64,000 nt of DNA, taken from NCBI RefSeq assembly GCF_004005965.1, contig NZ_SACY01000001.1:682001-746000 (forward strand), read 5' to 3'. Under the pieces are notes generated by a model. It saw nothing but the letters and a program-made list of their open reading frames with translations. It searched no databases and was not told where the DNA came from. The stretch's first letter is position 1. Every line of letters begins with the position of its first letter. This document shows, piece by piece, positions 24,859-33,394 of the stretch. This stretch comes from Sandaracinomonas limnophila (GTDB lineage: Bacteria; Bacteroidota; Bacteroidia; Cytophagales; Spirosomataceae). A program made the position numbers and the translations under genes.

Positions 24859-25678
24859 TCCTTATGTGTTCATAACTCTTCAAAATCAATTCCTCTTCTG
24901 TGGTATAATTCTTCCTCCAAATACACGCTGCCGGAAGTAATGGGGTAAATGCCTCTACAACCAACCAACCTTGGTAATTCATTTCTTTTAATCCTTCAAA
25001 TACGTTGTCCCAATGAACTTGTCCTTCGCCTAAGGTTGCTCTTGTGCTTTCAGATAATTGAACATGAACAATTTCATCGGCAATTCGTACCATCGCTTTT
25101 CCTGTATTAAATTCTTCAATATGGGCATGAAAGGTATCAAACATAATTTTGACACGGGGGTGATTGATTGCCTTCACCAAACTATATAATTGATCTGCAG
25201 AACTTACCACATAGTTTTCGAAGCGATTCAAATATTCCAATCCGAGTGTAACATTCATTTTATCGGCATGATCAGCAACAGCTAACATACTTTCCTTTGA
25301 CCAATCTAATTCTTGTTGAGTTGGTGCAGCACCTGAAAATACACCAAGCGCTGAATGATAGGGCCCTGACAAAAAACTAGCTCCTAAATAGGCTGTAACA
25401 TCGACTGCCTTTTTCAAGAAATCAATTCCATTTTGCCTAATTGCCGGATCTGAAGAAATTGTATTTTTATCAGCCCCTAAAAAAGTTACCGTAAACACAG
25501 TTAAACCCAAACGGTCTATCTCCTTTTTCCATGGCTCCCAATAGGCCAAATCGGTTTCAAAAATTGGAATTTCTACGCCCTCATACCCAACTTCCTTAAT
25601 ATAAGCCAAATGTTTAATGATTGACTCGTTCATATCTGGTCCGTAAACCAGCGTATTCATTGCTAATTTATATTTCAT
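24845..25678 (-). CDS. Sugar phosphate isomerase/epimerase family protein (tagatose 3-epimerase-like)
   Basis: 277-residue TIM barrel of the xylose isomerase-like family. Visible metal-site pieces are VEIPIF, LGLEYLNRFE, IMFDTFHAHIEE, VHVQLSESTRATLGEGQVHW and the late VVEAF, which supply the conserved Glu, Asp, His and Glu ligands of D-tagatose 3-epimerases. There is no signal peptide, so it is cytoplasmic. It follows the ThuA gene by 6 nt in a three-gene operon with the cytochrome-containing dehydrogenase. It probably epimerises or isomerises a keto-sugar. The C-terminal RRCEG and stop are encoded by the flanking CCTCATC repeat. Confidence 0.85.
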   Translation of the reverse strand: MKYKLAMNTLVYGPDMNESIIKHLAYIKEVGYEGVEIPIFETDLAYWEPWKKEIDRLGLTVFTVTFLGADKNTISSDPAIRQNGIDFLKKAVDVTAYLGASFLSGPYHSALGVFSGAAPTQQELDWSKESMLAVADHADKMNVTLGLEYLNRFENYVVSSADQLYSLVKAINHPRVKIMFDTFHAHIEEFNTGKAMVRIADEIVHVQLSESTRATLGEGQVHWDNVFEGLKEMNYQGWLVVEAFTPLLPAACIWRKNYTTEEELILKSYEHIRRCEG

Positions 25679-25684
25679 CGTCTT

Positions 25685-26554
25685 CTATTTAGAATTTACC
25701 ATTCCTCTGTAAGGAACATTAATATTTAAATTACCTTTCCATTTTTTAGGTACTTCTTTGCCCAATTCCCAATGGATTGCATTGACAATTAAACGTTGAA
25801 AAGGTTCTACGGAGAAATCTTCTGGATGTCCCATTGTGGTAAAAAACACCTTTCCTTTGTATTCATTTTCCCAGGTCCAAGCCACTGGCTGATCTACAGC
25901 AACCTTATCTGGATTTACCGCCTTACCCATCAACAGCCATTCTGTACCTTTCTTTGGATAGTCCGGTAATACTCGATACAACCAAGAACGAACATGGAAA
26001 TCAGGTGATACTCCAGTTAAAATTGGATGTTTAGCTTTTTCAGGAATTATCCGAACATCTGTACTGGCATTATGTCCATAATGGGTATGCTGGGCTATAC
26101 CACCCCAACCCGGAGGAGCCCCAAAAGCACGCTCTGCAAATCCGTTATAAGATTCTAAGGGGTCCCCTTTCGGATAATTAAACGAATGGGTACTTGTACG
26201 AAATCCCATAATAGGCTTTCCAGATGTTAAATAAGCCTCAATGGGAGTTATTTGATCTGCAGGTAACAAACGCCAACGAAGAAAAAATACAGCCAAGTCG
26301 GCATCTTTTAAGATTTCCAATCCAGGAATATTTTTTTCTGCATTTTGATCTGGAAAAGATTTTAAAATTTTTGTCTCAAATCCATATTCCTTTTCTAAAA
26401 AATTTGCCAGCAAAGGTAATGTCTGCTCACCACTGTATTCATGGTCACCACAGACAAAAACAATTAAAGGCTTTTTCGTTTTTTTTTGTGCATTAGCCAA
26501 TGGGGCAATACTCAGAAAAAACACACCTAAAAGTACGTAGATAAAATTTCTCAT
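25685..26554 (-). CDS. Exported ThuA-domain protein
   Basis: 289 residues with a signal peptide ending near PLANAQ, then one ThuA (trehalose-utilisation-like, class I amidotransferase-like) fold: PLIVFVCGDHEYSGEQTLPL, DADLAVFFLRWRLLPADQIT, GKPIMGFRTSTHSF and a final GKVFFTTMGHPEDF...FQRLIVNAIHW. It is encoded directly after the large multi-domain dehydrogenase (stop and start are adjacent). ThuA proteins often accompany such PVC-type cytochrome proteins and sugar oxidoreductases. Its catalytic role is not established in the family. Confidence 0.85.
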   Translation of the reverse strand: MRNFIYVLLGVFFLSIAPLANAQKKTKKPLIVFVCGDHEYSGEQTLPLLANFLEKEYGFETKILKSFPDQNAEKNIPGLEILKDADLAVFFLRWRLLPADQITPIEAYLTSGKPIMGFRTSTHSFNYPKGDPLESYNGFAERAFGAPPGWGGIAQHTHYGHNASTDVRIIPEKAKHPILTGVSPDFHVRSWLYRVLPDYPKKGTEWLLMGKAVNPDKVAVDQPVAWTWENEYKGKVFFTTMGHPEDFSVEPFQRLIVNAIHWELGKEVPKKWKGNLNINVPYRGMVNSK

Positions 26555-29500
26555 TTAATTTTCAAATGGGTGAAGTTTTAACAATTCTGAAACGTTATAA
26601 AAATCTTTCTTTTCTGAAATTGAGGCTCTAACCGCCTTAACTTTTTCAGCTTTAATGGCAGAAGCTTTATTTCCGAAAGAATTACGAACATAAGTCAATA
26701 CCGAGGCAATTTCTTTATCAGACATTAAACCACCGTATGGAGTCATGGGTACTTGTCCGGGATACTTAACTCCATTTACCTCTATAGGCCCCATTAAACC
26801 TTTTAAGACTAATTTAATCAATCGATCTTCATTACCTGTAACCCAATTGGATTTTGCCAAAGGAGGAAAACCTGAATTGGTTAAACCTTTTCCATTGGTT
26901 TGGTGACAGGTATTGCAATATCCATCTTTGGCATATAATTTTTGACCTTCTTTAAATTGAATCAAATCAGCCTCCTGCAAATCAGTTTCAACTTTTTCGG
27001 TATTTTTTCGAACTACATTAAGTCCCGATGCATGAGCAAGTGCTATTTCATAGGGTTCTTTCATCCAATCATCCATTGGATATTTTTTTGCAATGGCTAA
27101 AATAGGTAATGCCTTTTCCTTAGGCAACCAAGAAGCCGCCACAAATGCCTCCATTCGGACACGTCCATGAGGATCTTGTACTGCTTTTGCTAATAATTGT
27201 GCTTGATTGACTACTTGATGTCCTGTATATCTTAAAACTCGAACAGCGGCTGCTCTAACGTGATAATCCTTTGCATTTAATAATTCGTTCAACAATTTTT
27301 GATCTACTTTATTTAATCCCCAACTTACCCAAAGTGCCTCCAATACATGATGTTCGTAATTAGGGTCCGATTTATTTAAATTGGCAACCCAAGCTGTAAT
27401 TTTAGGTAAAACATCAGATGCTTTTCTCCCTCTCAATTCTCTTCTCACTCGATATCTTGTTCTGTATTCAGGTAATTTTAAATGATCCAATAATTCATCA
27501 ATCGAGGCGCCATATACCTTCACAGGTTTAAGTAAGGGTCTAGATGGGTAGGTAACTCGATAAACTCTACCATGCGTATGATCTCTCAAAGGGTCACGTG
27601 CATTGTGTTGCATGTGTCCAATTAAGATATTATGCCAATCAATCACATATAAAGAACCATCTGGGGCAAATTCCATATCCACGGGTCTGAAATTTCGATC
27701 TTCTCCAACGATTAAATCTTGTCTGTGTTTGGATTTATAACCTGTTCCCTCATCTGTTAAAATATGCTGTTTCATGCCTAAAAAACCGATGGTATTATTG
27801 ATCAAAAAATCACCCTGAACCTCGTCTGGAAAATGTCTACTATAAACAAATTCCAAACCAGATGTTGGTCTGACCAAATGTTTTTCTTCGATCAAGGTAA
27901 ATGATTTGTGGCCATATTGTCCATACCTATTTTTAGTGGTTCCGGGCATCATCCAGCGAACATCTGGACCAGAAGTTTCAGCAAAGAAATTTTGTCCCCA
28001 TTTATCAAATGCAATTCCCCAAGGATTTGGGATGGAAAGTTGAGCTACCCTTTCAAGATGTTTTCTAGCAGGATTGTATCGCATAAAACCTCCATTCGTT
28101 GCACGAACGGTACCATAAGGAGTTTCAACGTTTGTATGTAAAAATACACCTTCTCCCATATAAATTGCACCTGATTCATCTGTAACGAAGGCACTAATTT
28201 CATGGTGTGTATCATGGTCATCAAAACCGCTTAAAATTATTTCTTTGGTATCCGCATGGTCATCCCCATTGGTATCTCGCAATTTTACAAGATTGGTACC
28301 TTGTGATACATAGACTCCATCATGGGCTATTTCCATTCCAACCGGCACGTGTAAACCTTCAGCAAAAATGGTTTCCTTGTCAGCTTTTCCATCATTATTA
28401 GTATCTTCTAAAATAATAATTTTATCATTTGGTTTAGGATCACCTGGTTTGTAATGTGGATAAGATGGCATACAAACAACCCAAAGTCGACCCTTATTAT
28501 CAAAAGTCATTTGAACAGGTTTGGCCAAATTGGGAAACTCTTGTTCAGAGGCAAATAATTCAATTTTATAACCAGGGGCCACTTTTATGGCTTTAAGGGC
28601 ATCTTGTCCATATAAATAGGTCAAACTTCCATTTTTATCTGGATTAAAATTTGTTTTTACTGGTTCTAGTTTTCTTGTTTTTGCGTCGGCCCCTGCCAAA
28701 TCAAATATCTTTCCCTGTAACACCGCTTGAATAGCATTCTCCCGATTTTCAGTCATTTGACGAATCTTTTCGATCTCTGCAGGATAATTATCAGGACCAA
28801 AGGGATTATACCTTCTACCATACACATGCACTCCATTAGGGATTTTAAAATCGGTATGCCACATCCAATTTTTTTCTGCCACGGCATCAAAAACTTGTTT
28901 TCTTTTAGATTCAATTGTAGAACTTTTTTCTCCAAATATTTGATTAATCAACATTTGAGATAATTTCTGATACCCTAAATCATTCAATTGAAATCCGTCG
29001 ATTGTCAAATTTTCTTTGGTTTCATTAAACCATTTTTTGGAAGGATTAAATGCATCTACGAAATAAACCTTTTGGGCAGCGCACACCTCTTTCATTGCTT
29101 CGGTATATAGTTCCAAATTTGTATTTTGAACCTTTCCATTGGGAAGATCAAATTGAGCAGATAAATCTTCAAAGGCAATGGGGGAAACTAAAACTAATTT
29201 AGGTGCCGTTGCTCCGTTATATTTTTGAGAAAGGGTATGTTTAATAAATGCAGTTAGCTCTGCCTTAAATTTTGGAACTTTTGCTTTTCCTTCATACGAT
29301 TCACTGTATCCAAAGAAACCAATCACAATATCAGTTTTTAAACGGGTCAGCCATTGGTCATGCGTTTCCAAATGTCCCTCACTTTCCGAAGGGTTTGCAA
29401 ATTCATCTTGAAATTTTCCGGCCCCTGGAAAAGCCCAAGGTTGATTCCGAGCAGAATGTGGCCTAAATCCAGGAGTATCACCCCCATCACACAGGTTGCG

Positions 29501-29710
29501 AACACGTAAATTACTTTCCGGATATCGAAGATGTAGTTCCGTTTCAAAATGATCAAAATTGATCATTCGAGATCCCAAATTTCCGCCAATTAAGGCAATA
29601 TGTGTATTGGATTCAATGGGTAACAAAAAAGAGGATTTCGGTTGAAAAAATCCTAAAACACAAAGCGATGTAAGGACTATGACAAGTCCAATCTGAATCT
29701 TCTTTGACAT
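26555..29710 (-). CDS. Multi-domain exported dehydrogenase: SGNH + propeller + HEAT + cytochrome c
   Basis: 1,051 residues. Order: a membrane/signal helix (QIGLVIVLTSLCVLGFF); an SGNH-like domain (ALIGGNLGSRM near 40, TDIVIGFFGYSES, ending GFQLNDLGYQKL); a beta-propeller from about 370 to 770 (GRLWVVCMPSYPHYKPG, FAPDGSLYVIDWHN) as in sorbosone/glucose dehydrogenase-like proteins; HEAT-like repeats (about 790-930); and a cytochrome c domain with CNTCH (C932, C935, H936). This matches PVC-type heme-binding proteins, presumed periplasmic sugar oxidation or binding enzymes. It heads an operon with ThuA and an isomerase. Confidence 0.85.
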   Translation of the reverse strand: MSKKIQIGLVIVLTSLCVLGFFQPKSSFLLPIESNTHIALIGGNLGSRMINFDHFETELHLRYPESNLRVRNLCDGGDTPGFRPHSARNQPWAFPGAGKFQDEFANPSESEGHLETHDQWLTRLKTDIVIGFFGYSESYEGKAKVPKFKAELTAFIKHTLSQKYNGATAPKLVLVSPIAFEDLSAQFDLPNGKVQNTNLELYTEAMKEVCAAQKVYFVDAFNPSKKWFNETKENLTIDGFQLNDLGYQKLSQMLINQIFGEKSSTIESKRKQVFDAVAEKNWMWHTDFKIPNGVHVYGRRYNPFGPDNYPAEIEKIRQMTENRENAIQAVLQGKIFDLAGADAKTRKLEPVKTNFNPDKNGSLTYLYGQDALKAIKVAPGYKIELFASEQEFPNLAKPVQMTFDNKGRLWVVCMPSYPHYKPGDPKPNDKIIILEDTNNDGKADKETIFAEGLHVPVGMEIAHDGVYVSQGTNLVKLRDTNGDDHADTKEIILSGFDDHDTHHEISAFVTDESGAIYMGEGVFLHTNVETPYGTVRATNGGFMRYNPARKHLERVAQLSIPNPWGIAFDKWGQNFFAETSGPDVRWMMPGTTKNRYGQYGHKSFTLIEEKHLVRPTSGLEFVYSRHFPDEVQGDFLINNTIGFLGMKQHILTDEGTGYKSKHRQDLIVGEDRNFRPVDMEFAPDGSLYVIDWHNILIGHMQHNARDPLRDHTHGRVYRVTYPSRPLLKPVKVYGASIDELLDHLKLPEYRTRYRVRRELRGRKASDVLPKITAWVANLNKSDPNYEHHVLEALWVSWGLNKVDQKLLNELLNAKDYHVRAAAVRVLRYTGHQVVNQAQLLAKAVQDPHGRVRMEAFVAASWLPKEKALPILAIAKKYPMDDWMKEPYEIALAHASGLNVVRKNTEKVETDLQEADLIQFKEGQKLYAKDGYCNTCHQTNGKGLTNSGFPPLAKSNWVTGNEDRLIKLVLKGLMGPIEVNGVKYPGQVPMTPYGGLMSDKEIASVLTYVRNSFGNKASAIKAEKVKAVRASISEKKDFYNVSELLKLHPFEN

Positions 29711-29806
29711 TCTTTTTTAATTAAATAGGTTTTAACAAACAAATTAAAAATAAAAAACCAATTTATTTAAAAAGGATCTTTAAATTTAAATTCTAAACCT
29801 TTAAAT

Positions 29807-31339
29807 ATGAAAAAAATCTTTCTCTTATCACTTTTCACTCTTCACTTATCACTTTTCACTTCTTTTGCTCAATCCTTACCTCGTTCTACTCCTGAGGAAG
29901 AGGGTGTTTCAAGTAAGGCTATTAGAGATTGGATAAAAAGTTATGATACTCCTAAACATGAATTGCATTCTATCATGGTCTTACGACATGGAAAAGTAAT
30001 TGCAGAAGGTTGGGCGAAACCTTATGCAGCTAATGAAAAGCATACCATGTACTCGGTCAGTAAAAGCTGGACCTCCACGGCCATTGGATTTTTAGTGGAT
30101 GAAGGTAAATTAAAAGTAACAGACAAGGTCATTGATATTTTTCCGGAGTATAAGGATATTCAAACAAATAAGTATTTAAATGACATAAGCGTTAAAGATT
30201 TATTAACAATGTCGGTTGGTCATAAAATTGAACCCTTAAGAAGTGTTGTAAGTTCTAAAAACGATTGGAAAAGAACTTTTTTAGCAGCACAAATTGATAA
30301 TCAACCAGGTAGTAAATTTTTATATAACACAGGTGCCACATACATGTTAAGTGCAATCGTACAAAAAATATCTGGTAAAAAAACCTTAGATTATTTAAAT
30401 GACAAATTGTTAAAACCTCTTGAAATTTCAGAGATTGACTGGGAAACTGATCCTGATGGTATTAATACTGGAGGATGGGGAATTCGAGTTAAAACTGAAG
30501 ATATGGCTAAATTGGGACAATTGTATTTGCAAAAAGGCAAATGGAAAGGAAAACAGATTTTGTCTACATCCTGGATAAATGAAGCTACCAGTAAGCAAAT
30601 TGAACAAGATCCATCCGCTACACAAGCACGAAAAGATTCTTCAGATTGGTTACAAGGATATGGATATCAATTTTGGAGATGCAGAAATGGTGCGTTTAGA
30701 GCTGATGGAGCTTTTGGACAATACATAGTTGTTTTCCCAGAAAAAGATGCAGTGGTAATTATCACCTCTGAATCAATGGATTTGGCGGAGGATTTAAACA
30801 ATATTTGGCAACACCTATTACCAGCTTTCTTAGACAATAAATTAGCAAAAAACGAATTAGAATTAGGACTATTGACCAATGATTTAAAAAATTTGAAATT
30901 ATCCTCTCCTATTTCAACTGGAAATGAAAACAAAGCAAATTTACATTTAGGTAATGAAATCCATTTGAATTCAAATGATTTGCAATTGGAAACATTGAAA
31001 TTAGAAGAAACTAAAATGGGATACAATCTTATCTTAAAAGACACAAACCAAAATAGTTTCAGCATTCCTCTACAAAATGGAAAATTTGAATATTCTGAAA
31101 CAAATTTCAAAGGACCCTACCTATTGCGTTCAGCTCAACATGCATTAGAAGGAATAAATCCTTATAAGGTTGGTGGTTCATATTACTGGAATGCAGATGG
31201 GACACTTGGAATTACTTTGAGGTACTACCAAAGTCCACACCATTGGGATTGGGTAATTCGACCTTTCGATGCGGGTTTTGAATTAAAAGTCATAAATTCT
31301 TTTGATAAAATACATCCAATATTGATTAAAGGAGCCTGA
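29807..31339 (+). CDS. Exported serine hydrolase, beta-lactamase/class C PBP family
   Basis: 510 residues with a signal peptide ending FTSFAQ. The active-site SxxK is S83-V-S-K86 (MYSVSKSWTSTAIG). YNTGATYML supplies the tyrosine motif and DGAFGQYIVV lies where the KTG-like motif is expected. The C-terminal 170 residues are a separate beta-rich domain (DUF3471-like). Members include esterases and D-amino peptidases; this one is periplasmic, substrate unknown. The signal peptide is encoded by an internal DNA duplication (see findings). Monocistronic, with an inverted repeat after it. Confidence 0.87.
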   Translation: MKKIFLLSLFTLHLSLFTSFAQSLPRSTPEEEGVSSKAIRDWIKSYDTPKHELHSIMVLRHGKVIAEGWAKPYAANEKHTMYSVSKSWTSTAIGFLVDEGKLKVTDKVIDIFPEYKDIQTNKYLNDISVKDLLTMSVGHKIEPLRSVVSSKNDWKRTFLAAQIDNQPGSKFLYNTGATYMLSAIVQKISGKKTLDYLNDKLLKPLEISEIDWETDPDGINTGGWGIRVKTEDMAKLGQLYLQKGKWKGKQILSTSWINEATSKQIEQDPSATQARKDSSDWLQGYGYQFWRCRNGAFRADGAFGQYIVVFPEKDAVVIITSESMDLAEDLNNIWQHLLPAFLDNKLAKNELELGLLTNDLKNLKLSSPISTGNENKANLHLGNEIHLNSNDLQLETLKLEETKMGYNLILKDTNQNSFSIPLQNGKFEYSETNFKGPYLLRSAQHALEGINPYKVGGSYYWNADGTLGITLRYYQSPHHWDWVIRPFDAGFELKVINSFDKIHPILIKGA

Positions 31340-31358
31340 TTGTGGACAAGTTTTAGGA

Positions 31359-31379
31359 TTTTGTCGCAAAAGGACAAAA
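31359..31379 (+). promoter_or_regulatory. Inverted repeat upstream of the exported isomerase gene
   Basis: TTTTGTC (31359-31365) and GACAAAA (31373-31379) are perfect 7-bp arms with a 7-nt spacer, about 50 bp before the ATG at 31431. It could be an operator, or a weak terminator of the preceding gene. Confidence 0.35.
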
Positions 31380-31430
31380 AACTAAAATTTTATCCGTAAA
31401 CTTAAAGATTGAATCTAAACTATTTATTAT

Positions 31431-32429
31431 ATGAAATCAAAAATTCAGGAATCGAGAAGATCCTTTTTACAAAAAAGTTCTTTCGCAACTTTGGGATTAT
31501 TGACCCTTGGAAAAGACTTTAATTTCTTGGCAGCCAAACCTAATTCAAAATTTGCTGGTGTGCAAATGGGAACTATTACCTATTCATTTAGAAGTTTACC
31601 TGGAAGCCTAGAGCAAGTAATTCAATATTGTGTGGATTCAGGAGTTAATGCTATTGAATTAATGGGCGATGCAGTTGAAGAATTTGCAGGTAAGCCTAAA
31701 AATCCAGTTCAGTTCAGATTTGTACCCGGACAACGTCCAACATTTACAGACGAACAAAGAGCACAAATGGCACAATACCAAAAAGATTCTGCTGCTTGGA
31801 GAGAATCAGTAGGTATGGAGAAATTCCAAGAAGCCCGTAAGATGTTAGACAAAGCTGGCATTTCAGTATATGCTTTCAAACCAAATGCTTTTGGACCAAA
31901 TAACTCAGATGCTGAAGTTGAATGGGGCTTAAAAGTTGCCAAAATTTTAGGTGCAAATTCGGTAACAGTTGAGTTACCTACTGATCCAAAACAAACTCAG
32001 CGTTTGGGTGATTTAGGTGCAAAACATAAGGTATATTTTGGTTATCATGCCCATTTACAGGCAACTGATACGGCTTGGGACACTGCATTGGCACAATCGC
32101 CTTATAATTCTTTGAATTTAGATTGCGGTCACTACATTGCTGCAGGTGGTCCGAATACAGTAGATACTTTGTTAAAATTAATCGAAAACAAGCACGATAG
32201 AATCACTTCCATGCACATGAAAGACCGTCAAAATAAAGAACATGGCGGAGCTAATTTGGCATGGGGAAAAGGTGATACACCAATTGAAAAAATTTTACAT
32301 TTGGTGCGTGACAAAAAATACAAATTCCCTGTAACTGTCGAATTGGAATACGATGTACCAAAAGATTCTGATCCAGTGAAAGAAGTTAAGATTTGTATCG
32401 ATTACGCAAAGAAATTATTACTTTCATAA
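31431..32429 (+). CDS. Exported TIM-barrel sugar isomerase/epimerase-like protein
   Basis: 332 residues. The leader (ESRRSFLQKSSFATLGLLTL) has twin arginines and is Tat-like. A xylose isomerase-like barrel follows: GVNAIELMGDAVEEFAG, ILGANSVTVELPTD, YFGYHAHLQATDTAWDTA, NSLNLDCGHYIAAGG, ITSMHMKDRQNKEHGGANLA and PVTVELEYDVP. The conserved Glu, Asp, His and Glu positions for a metal are present. Exported members often sit near Gfo/Idh dehydrogenases and ThuA proteins, as here within 12 kb. Substrate is unknown. A strong terminator follows. Confidence 0.85.
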   Translation: MKSKIQESRRSFLQKSSFATLGLLTLGKDFNFLAAKPNSKFAGVQMGTITYSFRSLPGSLEQVIQYCVDSGVNAIELMGDAVEEFAGKPKNPVQFRFVPGQRPTFTDEQRAQMAQYQKDSAAWRESVGMEKFQEARKMLDKAGISVYAFKPNAFGPNNSDAEVEWGLKVAKILGANSVTVELPTDPKQTQRLGDLGAKHKVYFGYHAHLQATDTAWDTALAQSPYNSLNLDCGHYIAAGGPNTVDTLLKLIENKHDRITSMHMKDRQNKEHGGANLAWGKGDTPIEKILHLVRDKKYKFPVTVELEYDVPKDSDPVKEVKICIDYAKKLLLS

Positions 32430-32432
32430 AAT

Positions 32433-32464
32433 AAAAAAGCTCGGAAAATTTTCCGAGCTTTTTT
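32433..32464 (+). terminator. Rho-independent terminator after the isomerase gene
   Basis: A perfect 32-bp palindrome centred between 32448 and 32449 (arm AAAAAAGCTCGGAAAA) with flanking A and T tracts, starting 4 bp after the stop codon. It can act in both directions. Confidence 0.85.
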
Positions 32465-32471
32465 GCTTCCG

Positions 32472-32571
32472 CTCAGCTCCGCTGAGTGGAAAATATAAAA
32501 TTCAGCTCTGCTGAATGATAAGGTAAAATCGGCAGAGCCGAGTATCATTGTCCACACTCAGCAGAGCTGAG
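32472..32571. repeat. Cluster of 15-nt triloop palindromes
   Basis: CTCAGC-TCC-GCTGAG (32472-32486), TTCAGC-TCT-GCTGAA (32501-32515) and CTCAGC-AGA-GCTGAG (32557-32571) share the form NTCAGC-3 nt-GCTGAN. A shorter CGGC-AGA-GCCG (32530-32540) lies between them. They fill the gap between the convergent isomerase and NnrD genes, behind a separate terminator. Confidence 0.75.
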
Positions 32572-32578
32572 CGTGAGT

Positions 32579-33394
32579 TTAAAGTTCAAATCCTTTTAAC
32601 TTTTCAATCAAGTCACTCGCAATCACACTAGATTTGGATTGCTCTTCCAAACAAATTTCTGCCAATTTTCCATGTACAAAAACACTTAAACTAGCTGCTT
32701 GAATTGGGTCGTATTTTTTACCCAGAAAAGATGTAATAATTCCTGTTAAAACATCCCCACTTCCAGCAGTGGCTAAGGCATCGTTTCCAGAGGTATTTTG
32801 ATACACAATTCCTTCTGAAGAGATTATTTTTGAATTAGGGCCTTTTAAAATTAAGGTACAAGGGTATTTTTGCACAAATTCTAATCCCAATTGAACAGCA
32901 TTAGAATCACTTACCTTTTTACCAAACAATCTACTTGCCTCTCCATAATGTGGAGTTAGAACATGTTGAGGTTTTAGGAAGCCTTTTAAGTTTTCAGTTG
33001 TTGAAATAATATTCAAAGCGTCGGCATCCAATACCATAGGACCTTCATATTTTCTCATTAATTCCTTCAAATGATGCTTAGTAGCATCATCAAGTCCAAT
33101 TCCCGGCCCTATCCCAATTGCATCATAGGATAGAATTTTGGATAAATTCCATTCCCTCAAATGCATTACCTCAGGACAAAAAGACAAAAAGGACTCTTCA
33201 TAATCTTCGGAAACTATTGCGGTAACTAATCCTGAACCTGCTCGAAGTGCCGCTTTAGAGGCAAGCAAAGAGGCTCCCCATTTTCCTGTGGAGCCTGCTA
33301 TGATAATAATATTTCCGAACGAGTATTTATTTCCTATTTCATTTCTTGGATGAATATGTTGTTGAAAATAAAAATCGTCAATTAAATGAACCAT
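32579..33394 (-). CDS. nnrD: ADP/ATP-dependent NAD(P)H-hydrate dehydratase (stand-alone)
   Basis: 271 residues of the ribokinase-like NnrD fold. Motifs include GNIIIIAGSTGKWGASLLAS near the start, AIGIGPGIG, VLDADALNI and GNDALATAGSGDVLTGII, the phosphate-binding and catalytic GSGD segment. The enzyme repairs damaged NAD(P)H (S-NADHX and S-NADPHX). Usual bacterial enzymes carry an N-terminal epimerase (NnrE) domain; here it is absent and no NnrE is seen in the window. It starts directly at the stop of the flavin oxidase gene upstream, so the two are probably co-transcribed. Confidence 0.88.
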   Translation of the reverse strand: MVHLIDDFYFQQHIHPRNEIGNKYSFGNIIIIAGSTGKWGASLLASKAALRAGSGLVTAIVSEDYEESFLSFCPEVMHLREWNLSKILSYDAIGIGPGIGLDDATKHHLKELMRKYEGPMVLDADALNIISTTENLKGFLKPQHVLTPHYGEASRLFGKKVSDSNAVQLGLEFVQKYPCTLILKGPNSKIISSEGIVYQNTSGNDALATAGSGDVLTGIITSFLGKKYDPIQAASLSVFVHGKLAEICLEEQSKSSVIASDLIEKLKGFEL

